Origin: Pseudomonadota bacterium
GTDB lineage: Bacteria; Pseudomonadota; Alphaproteobacteria; Rhizobiales; Xanthobacteraceae
NCBI GenBank assembly: GCA_023422775.1
Contig: JAFAGM010000129.1
Span: 1-45,668, forward strand
Direction of reading: 5' to 3'
Length of the DNA: 45,668 nucleotides
Positions 34,915-43,451 of the stretch are shown here, in pieces. Under the pieces are notes generated by a model. It made no database searches, was not told the DNA's origin, and worked only from the letters and a program-made list of their open reading frames with translations. Made by a program: the position numbers and the translations under genes. Each line of letters opens with the position of its first letter. Positions within the stretch are counted from its first letter, which is position 1.

Positions 34915-35726
34915 CAGGCCGCCCCCGCTGACGCTGCGTTGCCGAAATAGACTTCGCCCGCGGTGACGGAAGCGCGCTTGCCATCCGCCGTGCGGATGAT
35001 CAGGCAGCCTGTTTCGTCGATGGTGTCGAAGGTGCCCTCGACGGTCGCGTTTCCGGTCTGGATCGCCACCCGCTCGCCGAGGCCGAAGGCGCGATCCAGC
35101 CACAGCTTGCGTATTTCGGCAAAGCCGCGGCCATTGTCCCAGATGCCGCGGAATTCGACCCAGGCGTCCGACAACGCCGCGAACAGTTCCTCCGCGCCGA
35201 CATGGACGCCGAGCGCAGCCAGCGAAGTGGCCGGTGTCGGCGTCCCCTCGGGGGCTGCGATGATATTGGTGCCGATGCCCGCCACGACGGCAAGACCGCC
35301 GTCCGGCATGGCCTCGGCCTCCACGAGCAAACCGCAAAGCTTCTGCCCGCGGACCATGATGTCGTTCGGCCATTTCAGGAGATATTGCAATTGATCCGAT
35401 CCGGCCAGCCGAAGGTTGGCCTCCACGCTGACACGCTGCAGCGCGGTTTCATGCGCCAACCCAAAGGCAAAACCCATGGTCGCGGCAACGGCCGGAGAAA
35501 CATCCATCACTTCTAGGACGCTGCTGGCAAGGTTGCCGCGCGGCGCGACCCAGGCGCGCTGCCGGCGTCCGCGCCCCGCCGTCTGCTCTGTCGTCACGAA
35601 CCAGGCCGGGCCGCGCTCGCCCTGGCGCGCGGCCGCCATGGCTTCACCATTGGTCGAACCGGCCTTGTCAAAGGCAATGAGGCGGTAACCCGCCGCCGCG
35701 GCCCGGGGACCGAGGGCGAGAGCCAT
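34914..35726 (-). CDS. birA: Biotin-[acetyl-CoA-carboxylase] ligase, group I
   Basis: The 270-residue enzyme activates biotin with ATP and attaches it to carboxylase carrier domains. Motifs: GSTNGEAM, GRGRRQRAW (biotin/AMP loop), KWPNDIMV and GIGTNI. It lacks the N-terminal winged helix of E. coli BirA, so it is a pure ligase, not a repressor. The ATG abuts the nuoN stop codon (TAG followed at once by ATG), so it is read from the nuo transcript. Confidence 0.95.
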   Translation of the reverse strand: MALALGPRAAAAGYRLIAFDKAGSTNGEAMAAARQGERGPAWFVTTEQTAGRGRRQRAWVAPRGNLASSVLEVMDVSPAVAATMGFAFGLAHETALQRVSVEANLRLAGSDQLQYLLKWPNDIMVRGQKLCGLLVEAEAMPDGGLAVVAGIGTNIIAAPEGTPTPATSLAALGVHVGAEELFAALSDAWVEFRGIWDNGRGFAEIRKLWLDRAFGLGERVAIQTGNATVEGTFDTIDETGCLIIRTADGKRASVTAGEVYFGNAASAGAA

Positions 35727-37166
35727 CTAGAACAGCGACTTCGCTGCAGCCGTGGCGACGCTGACCAGCGGCCCCGGATAGACGAAGAAGAGGATGTTGA
35801 AGATACCGGCAACCGCCAGCACGGTGCGCAGTTCGAGGCGCATCGGCTCGATCTTGCCGGCCGGCTCGTCGAAATACATCACCTTGATGATGCTGAGATA
35901 GTAGAACGCGCCCACGACGCTGGTGAGCACGCCGATGACGGCGAGCGTAAACAGGCCCGACTTGATCGCGGCCACGAACACGTACCATTTGGCAAAGAAG
36001 CCCGCGAGCGGTGGAATGCCGGCCAGCGAGAACAGCAGCATCGCGAAGAGGAAGGCCAGCAACGGGTTGGTGCGCGAGAGCCCTGCGAAGTCGCTGATCT
36101 CCTCCATCGCCTGGCCGTTACGTTTCATCGCAAGGATGACGGTGAAAGCCCCCAGCGTCATCGCGACATAGATCGTGATGTAGACCAGCACGCCCTGCGC
36201 GCCCTCAACCGTGCCGGCGGCAAGGCCGACCAGCGCAAATCCCATATGGCCGATCGAGGAGTAGGCCATCAGGCGCTTGATGTTCTTCTGCCCGATCGCG
36301 GCAAACGATCCCAAGGCCATCGAGGCGATCGCGACGAACACGACGATTTGCTGCCATTGCGGAACGATGCCGGGGAACGCCGTGAGCGCCACGCGGGTGA
36401 ACACCGCAAGTGCTGCGACCTTCGGCGCGGAGGCAAAGAAGGCCGTGACCGGCGTCGGCGCGCCCTCGTAGACGTCGGGCGTCCACATGTGGAACGGCAC
36501 CGCCGAAACCTTGAAGCAGAGCCCGGCCAGCAGGAACACCAGGCCGAACACGATGCCGACGCTGCCGGTCTTGGCTGCGGCTGCAATGCCTGCGAATTCG
36601 ACCGTGCCAGTGAAGCCGTAGATCAGCGAGGCACCGTACAGCAGCATGCCCGAGGACAGCGCGCCGAGGACGAAATACTTCAGCCCGGCCTCCGTCGACT
36701 TGGCGTTGTCGCGGTTGGACGCCGCGACCACGTAGAGCGCGAGTGACATCAGTTCGAGCCCGAGATAGAGCATGATCAGGTCGCCGGCCGAAATCAGCAC
36801 CATCATGCCGAGCGTGGAGAGCAGCACCAGGATCGAATACTCGAAAATGCGCCGCGACGGGTCGGACAAAAACTCCGCCGACAGGATCAGCGTCGCCGCC
36901 GAGCCGATGATGGCGAGAACCTTCAGGAAACGCGCGAAGTCATCGACGATGAAGCTGCCGCCGAAGGTCGTGAGCTTGCCGGCCGGCAGCGTCAATACGA
37001 GCACGGCGGTAACGACCAGCAGCATGACCGAGAGCCCGGTGACGAGCCTGGTCGTGGCCGCTCCGCCGCGATAGGCACCGAGCATCAGTAGTGCCATTGC
37101 GCCTGCGGCCAGCACCAGTTCCGGCAGCACGGGAGCCAACTGATAACCTGCGATCGAGAACATCAT
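35727..37166 (-). CDS. nuoN: NADH-quinone oxidoreductase subunit N
   Basis: A 479-residue antiporter-like membrane subunit of complex I with about 14 transmembrane helices. The helix-breaking lysine/glutamate motifs are present (LGLELMSLALYVV, FKVSAVPFHMWTPDVYEGAP in parts, LMAYSSIGHMGFALVG). It pumps protons together with NuoM and NuoL. It lies 10 bases after nuoM and directly abuts birA. Confidence 0.97.
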   Translation of the reverse strand: MMFSIAGYQLAPVLPELVLAAGAMALLMLGAYRGGAATTRLVTGLSVMLLVVTAVLVLTLPAGKLTTFGGSFIVDDFARFLKVLAIIGSAATLILSAEFLSDPSRRIFEYSILVLLSTLGMMVLISAGDLIMLYLGLELMSLALYVVAASNRDNAKSTEAGLKYFVLGALSSGMLLYGASLIYGFTGTVEFAGIAAAAKTGSVGIVFGLVFLLAGLCFKVSAVPFHMWTPDVYEGAPTPVTAFFASAPKVAALAVFTRVALTAFPGIVPQWQQIVVFVAIASMALGSFAAIGQKNIKRLMAYSSIGHMGFALVGLAAGTVEGAQGVLVYITIYVAMTLGAFTVILAMKRNGQAMEEISDFAGLSRTNPLLAFLFAMLLFSLAGIPPLAGFFAKWYVFVAAIKSGLFTLAVIGVLTSVVGAFYYLSIIKVMYFDEPAGKIEPMRLELRTVLAVAGIFNILFFVYPGPLVSVATAAAKSLF

Positions 37167-37176
37167 GGCGGGGGCC

Positions 37177-38688
37177 TTACTGGGCGACCAGCGCGGCTGC
37201 CTTCACGGCAGTCACGGCGGTATTGTAATTGTTGACGAGCTGCTGAACCGAGGCCGCCGACATGTCCAGCACCGGCTTCGGATAAACGCCGAACAGGATG
37301 GTCAGGAACACCAGCGGGAACAGCAGCAGGCCCTCGCGGAACGTCAGGTCCTTGATGCTCACCAGCGACGGCTTGGTCAGCGCGCCGAACACGATCTTCC
37401 GGTACAGCCACAGCGCATAGGCCGCCGACAGGATCACGCCGAGGGTGGCAAACGTCGCCGTCGGGATCGAAACCTTGAAGGTGCCGAGAAGCGTCATGAA
37501 TTCGCCGACGAAACCTGACGTACCGGGCAGACCGACATTGGCCATGGTGAAGACCATGAACACCAGTGCGTAGAGCGGCATCCGGTTCACCAGCCCGCCA
37601 TAGGCCGCGATCTCGCGGGTATGCATGCGGTCGTAGACGATGCCGACGCAGAGGAACAGCGCGCCTGAGACGATGCCGTGCGACACCATCTGGAACACGC
37701 CGCCGGCCACGCCCTGCGTGGTGCCGGCGAAGATGCCCATCGTGACGAAGCCCATATGCGCCACCGACGAATAGGCAATCAGCTTCTTCATGTCTTCCTG
37801 CATCAAGGCCACCAGCGAGGTGTAGACGATCGCAATCGCCGAAAGCGAGAAGATCAGCCAGGCGAGATCATGCGACGCCAGCGGGAACATCGGCAGCGAG
37901 AAGCGCAGGAAGCCGTAGCCGCCCATCTTCAACAGGATCGCTGCCAGGATCACCGAACCCGCGGTCGGCGCCTCCACGTGGGCGTCCGGCAACCAGGTAT
38001 GCACCGGCCACATCGGCATCTTCACCGCAAACGAGGCAAAGAACGCCAGCCACGCCCAGGTCTGCAAGGATCGCGGCACGGCGGTATTCATCAGGGTCGG
38101 TATGTCGGTCGTGCCGGCATTCCAGTACAGCGCCATGATCGCGAGCAGCATCAGGACCGAGCCGAGCAGCGTGTAGAGGAAGAACTTGAACGACGCATAG
38201 ACCCGGCGCGGACCGCCCCAGACGCCGATGATCAGGAACATCGGGATCAGGCCGCCTTCGAAGAACAGATAGAACAGCACGAGGTCGAGCGCCGAGAAGG
38301 TGCCGACCATCAGCGTTTCCAGCAGCAGAAACGCCATCATGTATTCGCGTACGCGGCTCGTGACCGATTTCCAGCTCGCCAGGATGCAGAACGGCATCAG
38401 GGCGGTGGTCAGGATCACGAACGGCAGCGAAATGCCGTCGACGCCCATGTGGTAGGTGATGCCGGTGGCAAGCCAGTTCGCCTTCTCGACGAACTGGAAG
38501 TCCGCGCTTGCGGCGTCGAAACGCCAGACCAGGATCAGCGACACCGCGAAGGTGACGAGCGTGGTCCACAGCGCGATCCAGCATGAATTGCGCCGGGCGG
38601 CTTCATCGTCGCCACGGTTGAAATAGATCACCAGCGCACCGAACACCGGCAGGAAGGTGACGACCGAAAGGATGGGCCAGGTTGTCAT
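37177..38688 (-). CDS. nuoM: NADH-quinone oxidoreductase subunit M
   Basis: A 503-residue antiporter-like subunit of complex I. Characteristic segments include YHMGVDGISLPFV, FYLFFEGGLIPMFLIIG and WPVHTWLPDAHVEAP with the key lysine/histidine residues, then LIAYSSVAHMGFVTMG. Length is normal. The start codon shares one base with the nuoL stop (TAATG). Confidence 0.98.
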   Translation of the reverse strand: MTTWPILSVVTFLPVFGALVIYFNRGDDEAARRNSCWIALWTTLVTFAVSLILVWRFDAASADFQFVEKANWLATGITYHMGVDGISLPFVILTTALMPFCILASWKSVTSRVREYMMAFLLLETLMVGTFSALDLVLFYLFFEGGLIPMFLIIGVWGGPRRVYASFKFFLYTLLGSVLMLLAIMALYWNAGTTDIPTLMNTAVPRSLQTWAWLAFFASFAVKMPMWPVHTWLPDAHVEAPTAGSVILAAILLKMGGYGFLRFSLPMFPLASHDLAWLIFSLSAIAIVYTSLVALMQEDMKKLIAYSSVAHMGFVTMGIFAGTTQGVAGGVFQMVSHGIVSGALFLCVGIVYDRMHTREIAAYGGLVNRMPLYALVFMVFTMANVGLPGTSGFVGEFMTLLGTFKVSIPTATFATLGVILSAAYALWLYRKIVFGALTKPSLVSIKDLTFREGLLLFPLVFLTILFGVYPKPVLDMSAASVQQLVNNYNTAVTAVKAAALVAQ

Positions 38689-40769
38689 TACTGGCCTCCC
38701 AAGCCGAACATGAACCAGGTGATCAGCCCCGCGACGCCGATCAGCATCGCAAAGGCGTAGTGATAAAGGTAGCCGGTCTGGACCTTCACGACGTTGCGGG
38801 TGACGTCGAGCACCCGCGCCGAAACGCCGTCCGGACCGAAGCCGTCGATGACGTAGCCGTCGCCCTTCTTCCAGAGGAAGTAGCCGATCCGCTTGGCCGG
38901 GCGGACGAAGATGAAGTCATAGAGCTCGTCGAAGTACCATTTGTTGAGCAGGAAGCGGTAGAGCATCTGGTGCTGGTTGGCGAGTTCGACCGGCAGATAC
39001 GGCCGGCGAATGTAGAAGAGGTAGGAGATGTAAAGACCGATCACCATCATGACGGTCGGCAGCCAGGCGATGGCTTTCGGAATGTGGTGCATCTCGTCGA
39101 TGATATGCGGATTCATCTTCAGCGACTCGCGGAAGAACTCTCCCACGCCGTGACCCGCGAACAGTTCCTTGAACGGGAAACCGGCCAGGATCGAGCCTGC
39201 AGCAAGGATGCCGATCGGGATCAGCATCCACAGCGGCGACTCATGAGCGGCCTCGTAGTGGTGCTGGTCGTGCGGCTCGCCGTGGAACGTCTTGAAGATG
39301 AGGCGCCAGGAATAGAACGAGGTCAGGCCGGCCGCGATCACCGTCATCGCGAAGCCGTAATACGCGAACGGGTTGTGCGCGACGTAGGCCGACTCGATGA
39401 TCGCGTCCTTGGAGAAATAGCCTGCGGTCAGCGGGAAGCCGGTCAGCGCAAGCGTGCCGATCAACATCACGGCGTAGGTGTAGGGGATCTTGCGCCACAG
39501 CCCGCCCATGTTGCGGATGTCCTGCTCGTGATGCATCGCGTAGATCACCGAGCCGGAACCCAGGAACAGCAGCGCCTTGAAGAAGGCGTGCGTGAACAGG
39601 TGGAACATGCCGACCGAATAGGCCCCCGCTCCCATCGCCACGAACATGTAGCCGAGCTGCGAACAGGTCGAATAGGCGACGATGCGCTTGATGTCGTTCT
39701 GCACGAGGCCGATGGTCGCGGCAAAGAACGCGGTGGTGGCGCCGAAGAACATCACGACGGCCTGCGCGGTCGGCGCCAGTTCGAACAGCGGTGACAGCCG
39801 CGCCACCATGAACACGCCGGCGGTCACCATGGTCGCGGCGTGGATCAGCGCCGACACCGGGGTCGGGCCCTCCATCGCGTCCGGCAACCATGTGTGCAGC
39901 AGGAACTGCGCCGACTTGCCCATCGCGCCCATGAACAGCAGCAGGCAGGTCAGCGTCAGCGCGTCCGCATGCCAGCCGAAGAAGTCGATGGTCTTGCCTT
40001 GCAGCCCCGGGGCGCCGGCGAAGATGGTCTCGAAATCGGTCGACTTCAGCAGCATGTAGACGGCGAAGATGCCGAGCGCGAAGCCGAAATCGCCGACGCG
40101 GTTGACCACGAACGCCTTGATCGCCGCCGCATTGGCCGACGGCTTCTGGTACCAGAAGCCGATCAGGAGATAGCTCGCGAGACCGACGCCCTCCCAGCCG
40201 AAGAACAGCTGGACCAGGTTGTCGGCGGTCACCAGCATCAGCATCGCGAAGGTGAACAGGCTGAGATAGGCGAAGAAGCGCGGCCGGTGCGGATCCTCGT
40301 CCATGTAGCCGATCGAATAGAGATGCACGAGCGACGAGACGGTGTTGACCACCACCAGCATGACGGCGGTCAGCGTGTCGACGCGCAGCGCCCACGACAC
40401 CTGCAGGTCGCCGGAGTTGATCCACGGCAGCAGCGCGATCCGGTAGTCATGGTGCATGAAGCCGACATCGACCAGCACCACCCAGGACAACGCCGCGGAG
40501 ACGAACAGCAGCCCCGTCGTGATCAATTCCGCCGCGCGCGATCCCTGTGCCGGCGGCTCGGAGACGTGATGGTCATCGTGGCCGTGGTCATCGTGGCCAT
40601 GGTCATCGTGGCTATGGGCGTCCGCCGCATGGGCGTGAGCGCCATGCGCGTCGTCGTGATGATGCTCGACCGTATCGCCGCTCGGGTTGCGCCGATGCGC
40701 CCCGAAGATCGCGATCAGGCCGGCCAGTATGGCGCCCAGCAGCGGCAGAAAGACGATTGCCTGAACCAT
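38688..40769 (-). CDS. nuoL: NADH-quinone oxidoreductase subunit L, with His/Asp-rich loop
   Basis: A 693-residue proton-pumping subunit with the long lateral helix at its C-terminus (about residues 520-600). Core motifs are intact: FGWEGVGLASYLLIGFWY, LLHTWLPDAMEGPTPVSALIHAATM in parts, IVAYSTCSQLGYMFVAMG. Residues 36-68, between the first two helices, hold 14 histidines and 9 aspartates (AHGAHAHAADAHSHDDH and similar), an insertion not found in E. coli NuoL. Such a loop could bind metal ions. The gene lies nine bases after nuoK. Confidence 0.97.
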   Translation of the reverse strand: MVQAIVFLPLLGAILAGLIAIFGAHRRNPSGDTVEHHHDDAHGAHAHAADAHSHDDHGHDDHGHDDHHVSEPPAQGSRAAELITTGLLFVSAALSWVVLVDVGFMHHDYRIALLPWINSGDLQVSWALRVDTLTAVMLVVVNTVSSLVHLYSIGYMDEDPHRPRFFAYLSLFTFAMLMLVTADNLVQLFFGWEGVGLASYLLIGFWYQKPSANAAAIKAFVVNRVGDFGFALGIFAVYMLLKSTDFETIFAGAPGLQGKTIDFFGWHADALTLTCLLLFMGAMGKSAQFLLHTWLPDAMEGPTPVSALIHAATMVTAGVFMVARLSPLFELAPTAQAVVMFFGATTAFFAATIGLVQNDIKRIVAYSTCSQLGYMFVAMGAGAYSVGMFHLFTHAFFKALLFLGSGSVIYAMHHEQDIRNMGGLWRKIPYTYAVMLIGTLALTGFPLTAGYFSKDAIIESAYVAHNPFAYYGFAMTVIAAGLTSFYSWRLIFKTFHGEPHDQHHYEAAHESPLWMLIPIGILAAGSILAGFPFKELFAGHGVGEFFRESLKMNPHIIDEMHHIPKAIAWLPTVMMVIGLYISYLFYIRRPYLPVELANQHQMLYRFLLNKWYFDELYDFIFVRPAKRIGYFLWKKGDGYVIDGFGPDGVSARVLDVTRNVVKVQTGYLYHYAFAMLIGVAGLITWFMFGLGGQ
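40570..40614. repeat. Three copies of a 15-base unit inside nuoL
   Basis: TGGTCATCGTGGCC plus one variable base is repeated three times in phase with the codons, giving the HDDHG-type repeats of the NuoL loop on the minus strand. It shows recent growth of this loop by slippage. Confidence 0.85.
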
Positions 40770-40778
40770 AGCCGCGCC

Positions 40779-41087
40779 CTAGCCCTTCATCAGATTGACG
40801 TCTTCAACCGCGATCGAACCGCGGTTGCGGAAATAGACCACCAGCACGGCGAGGCCGATCGCGGCCTCGGCGGCGGCGACGGTGAGCACCAGCAGCGCGA
40901 ACACCTGGCCAACGATGTCGCCGAGGAAGGTCGAGAACGCCACCAGGTTGATGTTGACCGCGAGCAGGATCAGTTCGATCGACATCAGGATGATGATGAT
41001 GTTCTTGCGGTTCAGGAAGATGCCGAGGATCCCGAGCGTGAACAGGATGGCGCCGACCGAAAGATAGTGGCCAAGACCGATCGTCAT
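40779..41087 (-). CDS. nuoK: NADH-quinone oxidoreductase subunit K
   Basis: A 102-residue, three-helix subunit with the conserved glutamates in MSIELILLAVNIN and AAAEAAIGLAVLV that form part of the proton path. The start at 41087 (MTIGLGHYLSVG) overlaps the nuoJ stop (ATGA) and matches the family length; a GTG nine bases upstream is a weaker option. Confidence 0.97.
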   Translation of the reverse strand: MTIGLGHYLSVGAILFTLGILGIFLNRKNIIIILMSIELILLAVNINLVAFSTFLGDIVGQVFALLVLTVAAAEAAIGLAVLVVYFRNRGSIAVEDVNLMKG

Positions 41088-41722
41088 TTCACCCACTCCG
41101 CCGCGTCCGCATCCTGCAGCCCCTGCCCGGACGCCACCTTGCGCACGGCCATCGCGAGTTCCGGCGTCCGCGCGTTCTGCACGTTGATGTCCTGCCGCTT
41201 GACGCTCGCCTTGTGACGCAGCGTCAGCACGATGGCGCCGATCATCGCGACCAGCAGCACCATGCCCGCGATCTGGAAGTAATGGACGTACTTCGTGTAC
41301 AGCACGAGGCCGAGCGCCTCGGTGTTGCTGACATTGGTCGGGATCGCCGCCGTGATCTGCTTGGTCGTGGCGGGATTGATGACCCAGCTTCCGCCGACCA
41401 GCAGCAGTTCGACGAGGAAGATCGCGCCGATCACGAGGCCGATCGGCAGATACTCCAGAAAACCCTCGCGCAGTTCGACGAAATCGACGTCGAGCATCAT
41501 GATCACGAACAGGAACAGCACCGCGACCGCGCCGACATAGACGACAACCAGGATCATGGCCAGGAATTCGGCGCCCATCAGGATGAACAGGCCGGACGCG
41601 TTGACGAACGCCAGAATCAAATACAGCACCGAGTGCACGGGATTGCGCGACACAATCACCATCACCGCCGACGCCACGCAGATGCCGGCGAACATATAGA
41701 AGAACAGCGCGGGAAGGATCAT
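41084..41722 (-). CDS. nuoJ: NADH-quinone oxidoreductase subunit J
   Basis: A 212-residue, five-helix subunit. MILPALFFYMFAGICVAS is the usual start, VVYVGAVAVLFLFVIMMLD carries the pi-bulge helix. GGGGGAAAT lies upstream of 41722; a frame start at 41752 would fall inside the palindromic repeat. The C-terminal tail (KASVKRQDINVQN onward) is longer than in E. coli, as usual in alphaproteobacteria. Confidence 0.95.
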   Translation of the reverse strand: MILPALFFYMFAGICVASAVMVIVSRNPVHSVLYLILAFVNASGLFILMGAEFLAMILVVVYVGAVAVLFLFVIMMLDVDFVELREGFLEYLPIGLVIGAIFLVELLLVGGSWVINPATTKQITAAIPTNVSNTEALGLVLYTKYVHYFQIAGMVLLVAMIGAIVLTLRHKASVKRQDINVQNARTPELAMAVRKVASGQGLQDADAAEWVK

Positions 41723-41736
41723 GCGAATATTTCCCC

Positions 41737-41837
41737 CGTCATTCCGGGGCACGCGAAGCGTGAACCCGGAATCTCGAGATTCCCCGGTGCGCAGTGCGCA
41801 CCTGTGGTCTGGTCCTTCGGACCATCCCGGAATGACG
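41737..41837. repeat. Palindromic intergenic repeat (family C) inside the nuo operon
   Basis: CGTCATTCCGGGG at the left and CCCGGAATGACG at the right enclose further hairpins (GGAATCTCGAGATTCC, GTGCGCAGTGCGCAC, GGTCCTTCGGACC). It fills most of the gap between nuoI and nuoJ. This text is a well-known dispersed palindrome in Bradyrhizobium-type genomes. In the transcript it would fold into strong stems. Confidence 0.8.
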
Positions 41838-41868
41838 TGAATGTGTTGCGTGCGATCATGCCCTCACC

Positions 41869-42363
41869 TCACCGGTACGGCGCGTCGAGTTCGATTGATT
41901 TCGCAATCTCGCGCTCCCAGCGGTCGCCATTGGCGAGCAGTTTCGCCTTGTCATAGTAGAGTTCCTCGCGGGTCTCGGTCGCGAATTCGAAATTCGGTCC
42001 CTCGACGATGGCATCGACCGGGCAGGCCTCCTGGCACAGGCCGCAATAGATGCATTTCACCATGTCGATGTCGTAGCGCACGGTTCGGCGGGTGCCGTCG
42101 TTGCGGCGCGGGCCGGCCTCGATCGTGATCGCCTGCGCCGGGCAGATCGCCTCGCACAGCTTGCAGGCGATGCAGCGTTCCTCGCCGTTCGGATAGCGGC
42201 GCAGCGCATGCTCGCCGCGGAAGCGCGGCGAGATCGGGCCCTTCTCGAAGGGATAGTTCAGCGTCGGCTTCGGCTTGAAGAAATAGCGCATGGCGAGGAA
42301 GAACGCCGATACGAATTCGCTCAGCAGAAGCGAGCGGGCAGTTGCGTTGACATTGACGCTCAT
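41869..42363 (-). CDS. nuoI: NADH-quinone oxidoreductase subunit I
   Basis: A 164-residue ferredoxin-like subunit with two [4Fe-4S] motifs, CIACKLCEAICP and CIYCGLCQEACP, that pass electrons to the N2 cluster. An amphipathic N-terminal helix (FVSAFFLAMRYFF) docks on the membrane arm. The start at 42363 (MSVNVNATARS) follows the nuoH stop by seven bases. Confidence 0.97.
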   Translation of the reverse strand: MSVNVNATARSLLLSEFVSAFFLAMRYFFKPKPTLNYPFEKGPISPRFRGEHALRRYPNGEERCIACKLCEAICPAQAITIEAGPRRNDGTRRTVRYDIDMVKCIYCGLCQEACPVDAIVEGPNFEFATETREELYYDKAKLLANGDRWEREIAKSIELDAPYR

Positions 42364-42370
42364 GGCGACC

Positions 42371-43441
42371 TCACTTCGGCGCGATGCCGGCGAATTGCAG
42401 CACGCCGGCCACAATCACCACCATCGCCAGCGACAACGGCAGGAACACCTTCCAGCCGAGCCGCATCAGTTGATCGTAGCGGTAGCGCGGCACGATCGCC
42501 TTCGCCATCGCGATCAGGAAGAACATGAAGAACAGTTTCAGCGCGAACCAGACCACGCCCGGAATCCAGGTGAACGGCGGCAAGTTCACCGGCGGCAGCC
42601 AGCCGCCGAGGAACAGGATCGTCGCCAGCGCGCACATCGTGGTGATCGCGACATACTCGCCGAGCATGAACAGGAGATACGGCGTCGAGCCGTATTCGAC
42701 CATGAAGCCGGCGACCAGTTCGGACTCCGCCTCGACCAGATCGAATGGCGGGCGGTTGGTCTCCGCCAGTGCCGAGACGTAGAAGACCACGAACATCGGG
42801 AACAGCGGCCACACATACCAGTTCAGGATGGTGAGCTGCGGCAGGCCGATCAGGCTGGCCAGCCCCCGGGCGTTCTGCGCTTCCACCACCGCCGAGAGGT
42901 TGAGCGTACCGGCGCACAACAGCACCGTGATGATGACGAAACCGATCGAGACTTCGTAGGACACCATCTGCGCCGCCGAACGAAGCGCGGCGAGGAACGG
43001 ATATTTTGAGTTCGACGACCAGCCGGCCATGATGATGCCGTAGATCGACAGCGACGAGATCGCGAAGATATAGAGCACGCCGACGTTGATGTCGGAGATC
43101 ACCCAGCCGAGATCCATCGGGATGACGGCCCAGGCGGCGAGCGCCAGCACGCAGGATACCAGCGGCGCCAGCAGGAACACGCCCTTGTTGGAGCCGGACG
43201 GGATGATCGGCTCCTTCAGCACGAACTTCAGAAGGTCCGCGAAGGACTGCAGCAGGCCCCAGGGACCGACCACGTTGGGGCCGCGGCGAATCTGCACCGC
43301 CGCCCAGATCTTGCGGTCGGCGAGCAGGATGTAGGCAATTGCGACCAGCAGCACGACGAGCAGCAGGACGCTCTGCGCGACCATCACGATCAGCGGCCAC
43401 AGGAAGCCGGTCCAGAACGAGCTTGCGAGAAAATCAGCCAT
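42371..43441 (-). CDS. nuoH: NADH-quinone oxidoreductase subunit H
   Basis: A 356-residue membrane subunit that forms the quinone chamber. Family segments: ADRKIWAAVQIRRGPNVVGP, KEPIIPSGSNKGVFLLAP, ALAETNRPPFDLVEAESELVAGF in parts, FFMFFLIAMAKAIVPRYRYDQLM in parts. About eight transmembrane helices; length normal. It lies 10 bases after nuoG. Confidence 0.98.
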   Translation of the reverse strand: MADFLASSFWTGFLWPLIVMVAQSVLLLVVLLVAIAYILLADRKIWAAVQIRRGPNVVGPWGLLQSFADLLKFVLKEPIIPSGSNKGVFLLAPLVSCVLALAAWAVIPMDLGWVISDINVGVLYIFAISSLSIYGIIMAGWSSNSKYPFLAALRSAAQMVSYEVSIGFVIITVLLCAGTLNLSAVVEAQNARGLASLIGLPQLTILNWYVWPLFPMFVVFYVSALAETNRPPFDLVEAESELVAGFMVEYGSTPYLLFMLGEYVAITTMCALATILFLGGWLPPVNLPPFTWIPGVVWFALKLFFMFFLIAMAKAIVPRYRYDQLMRLGWKVFLPLSLAMVVIVAGVLQFAGIAPK

Positions 43442-43451
43442 CAGGTCACGC

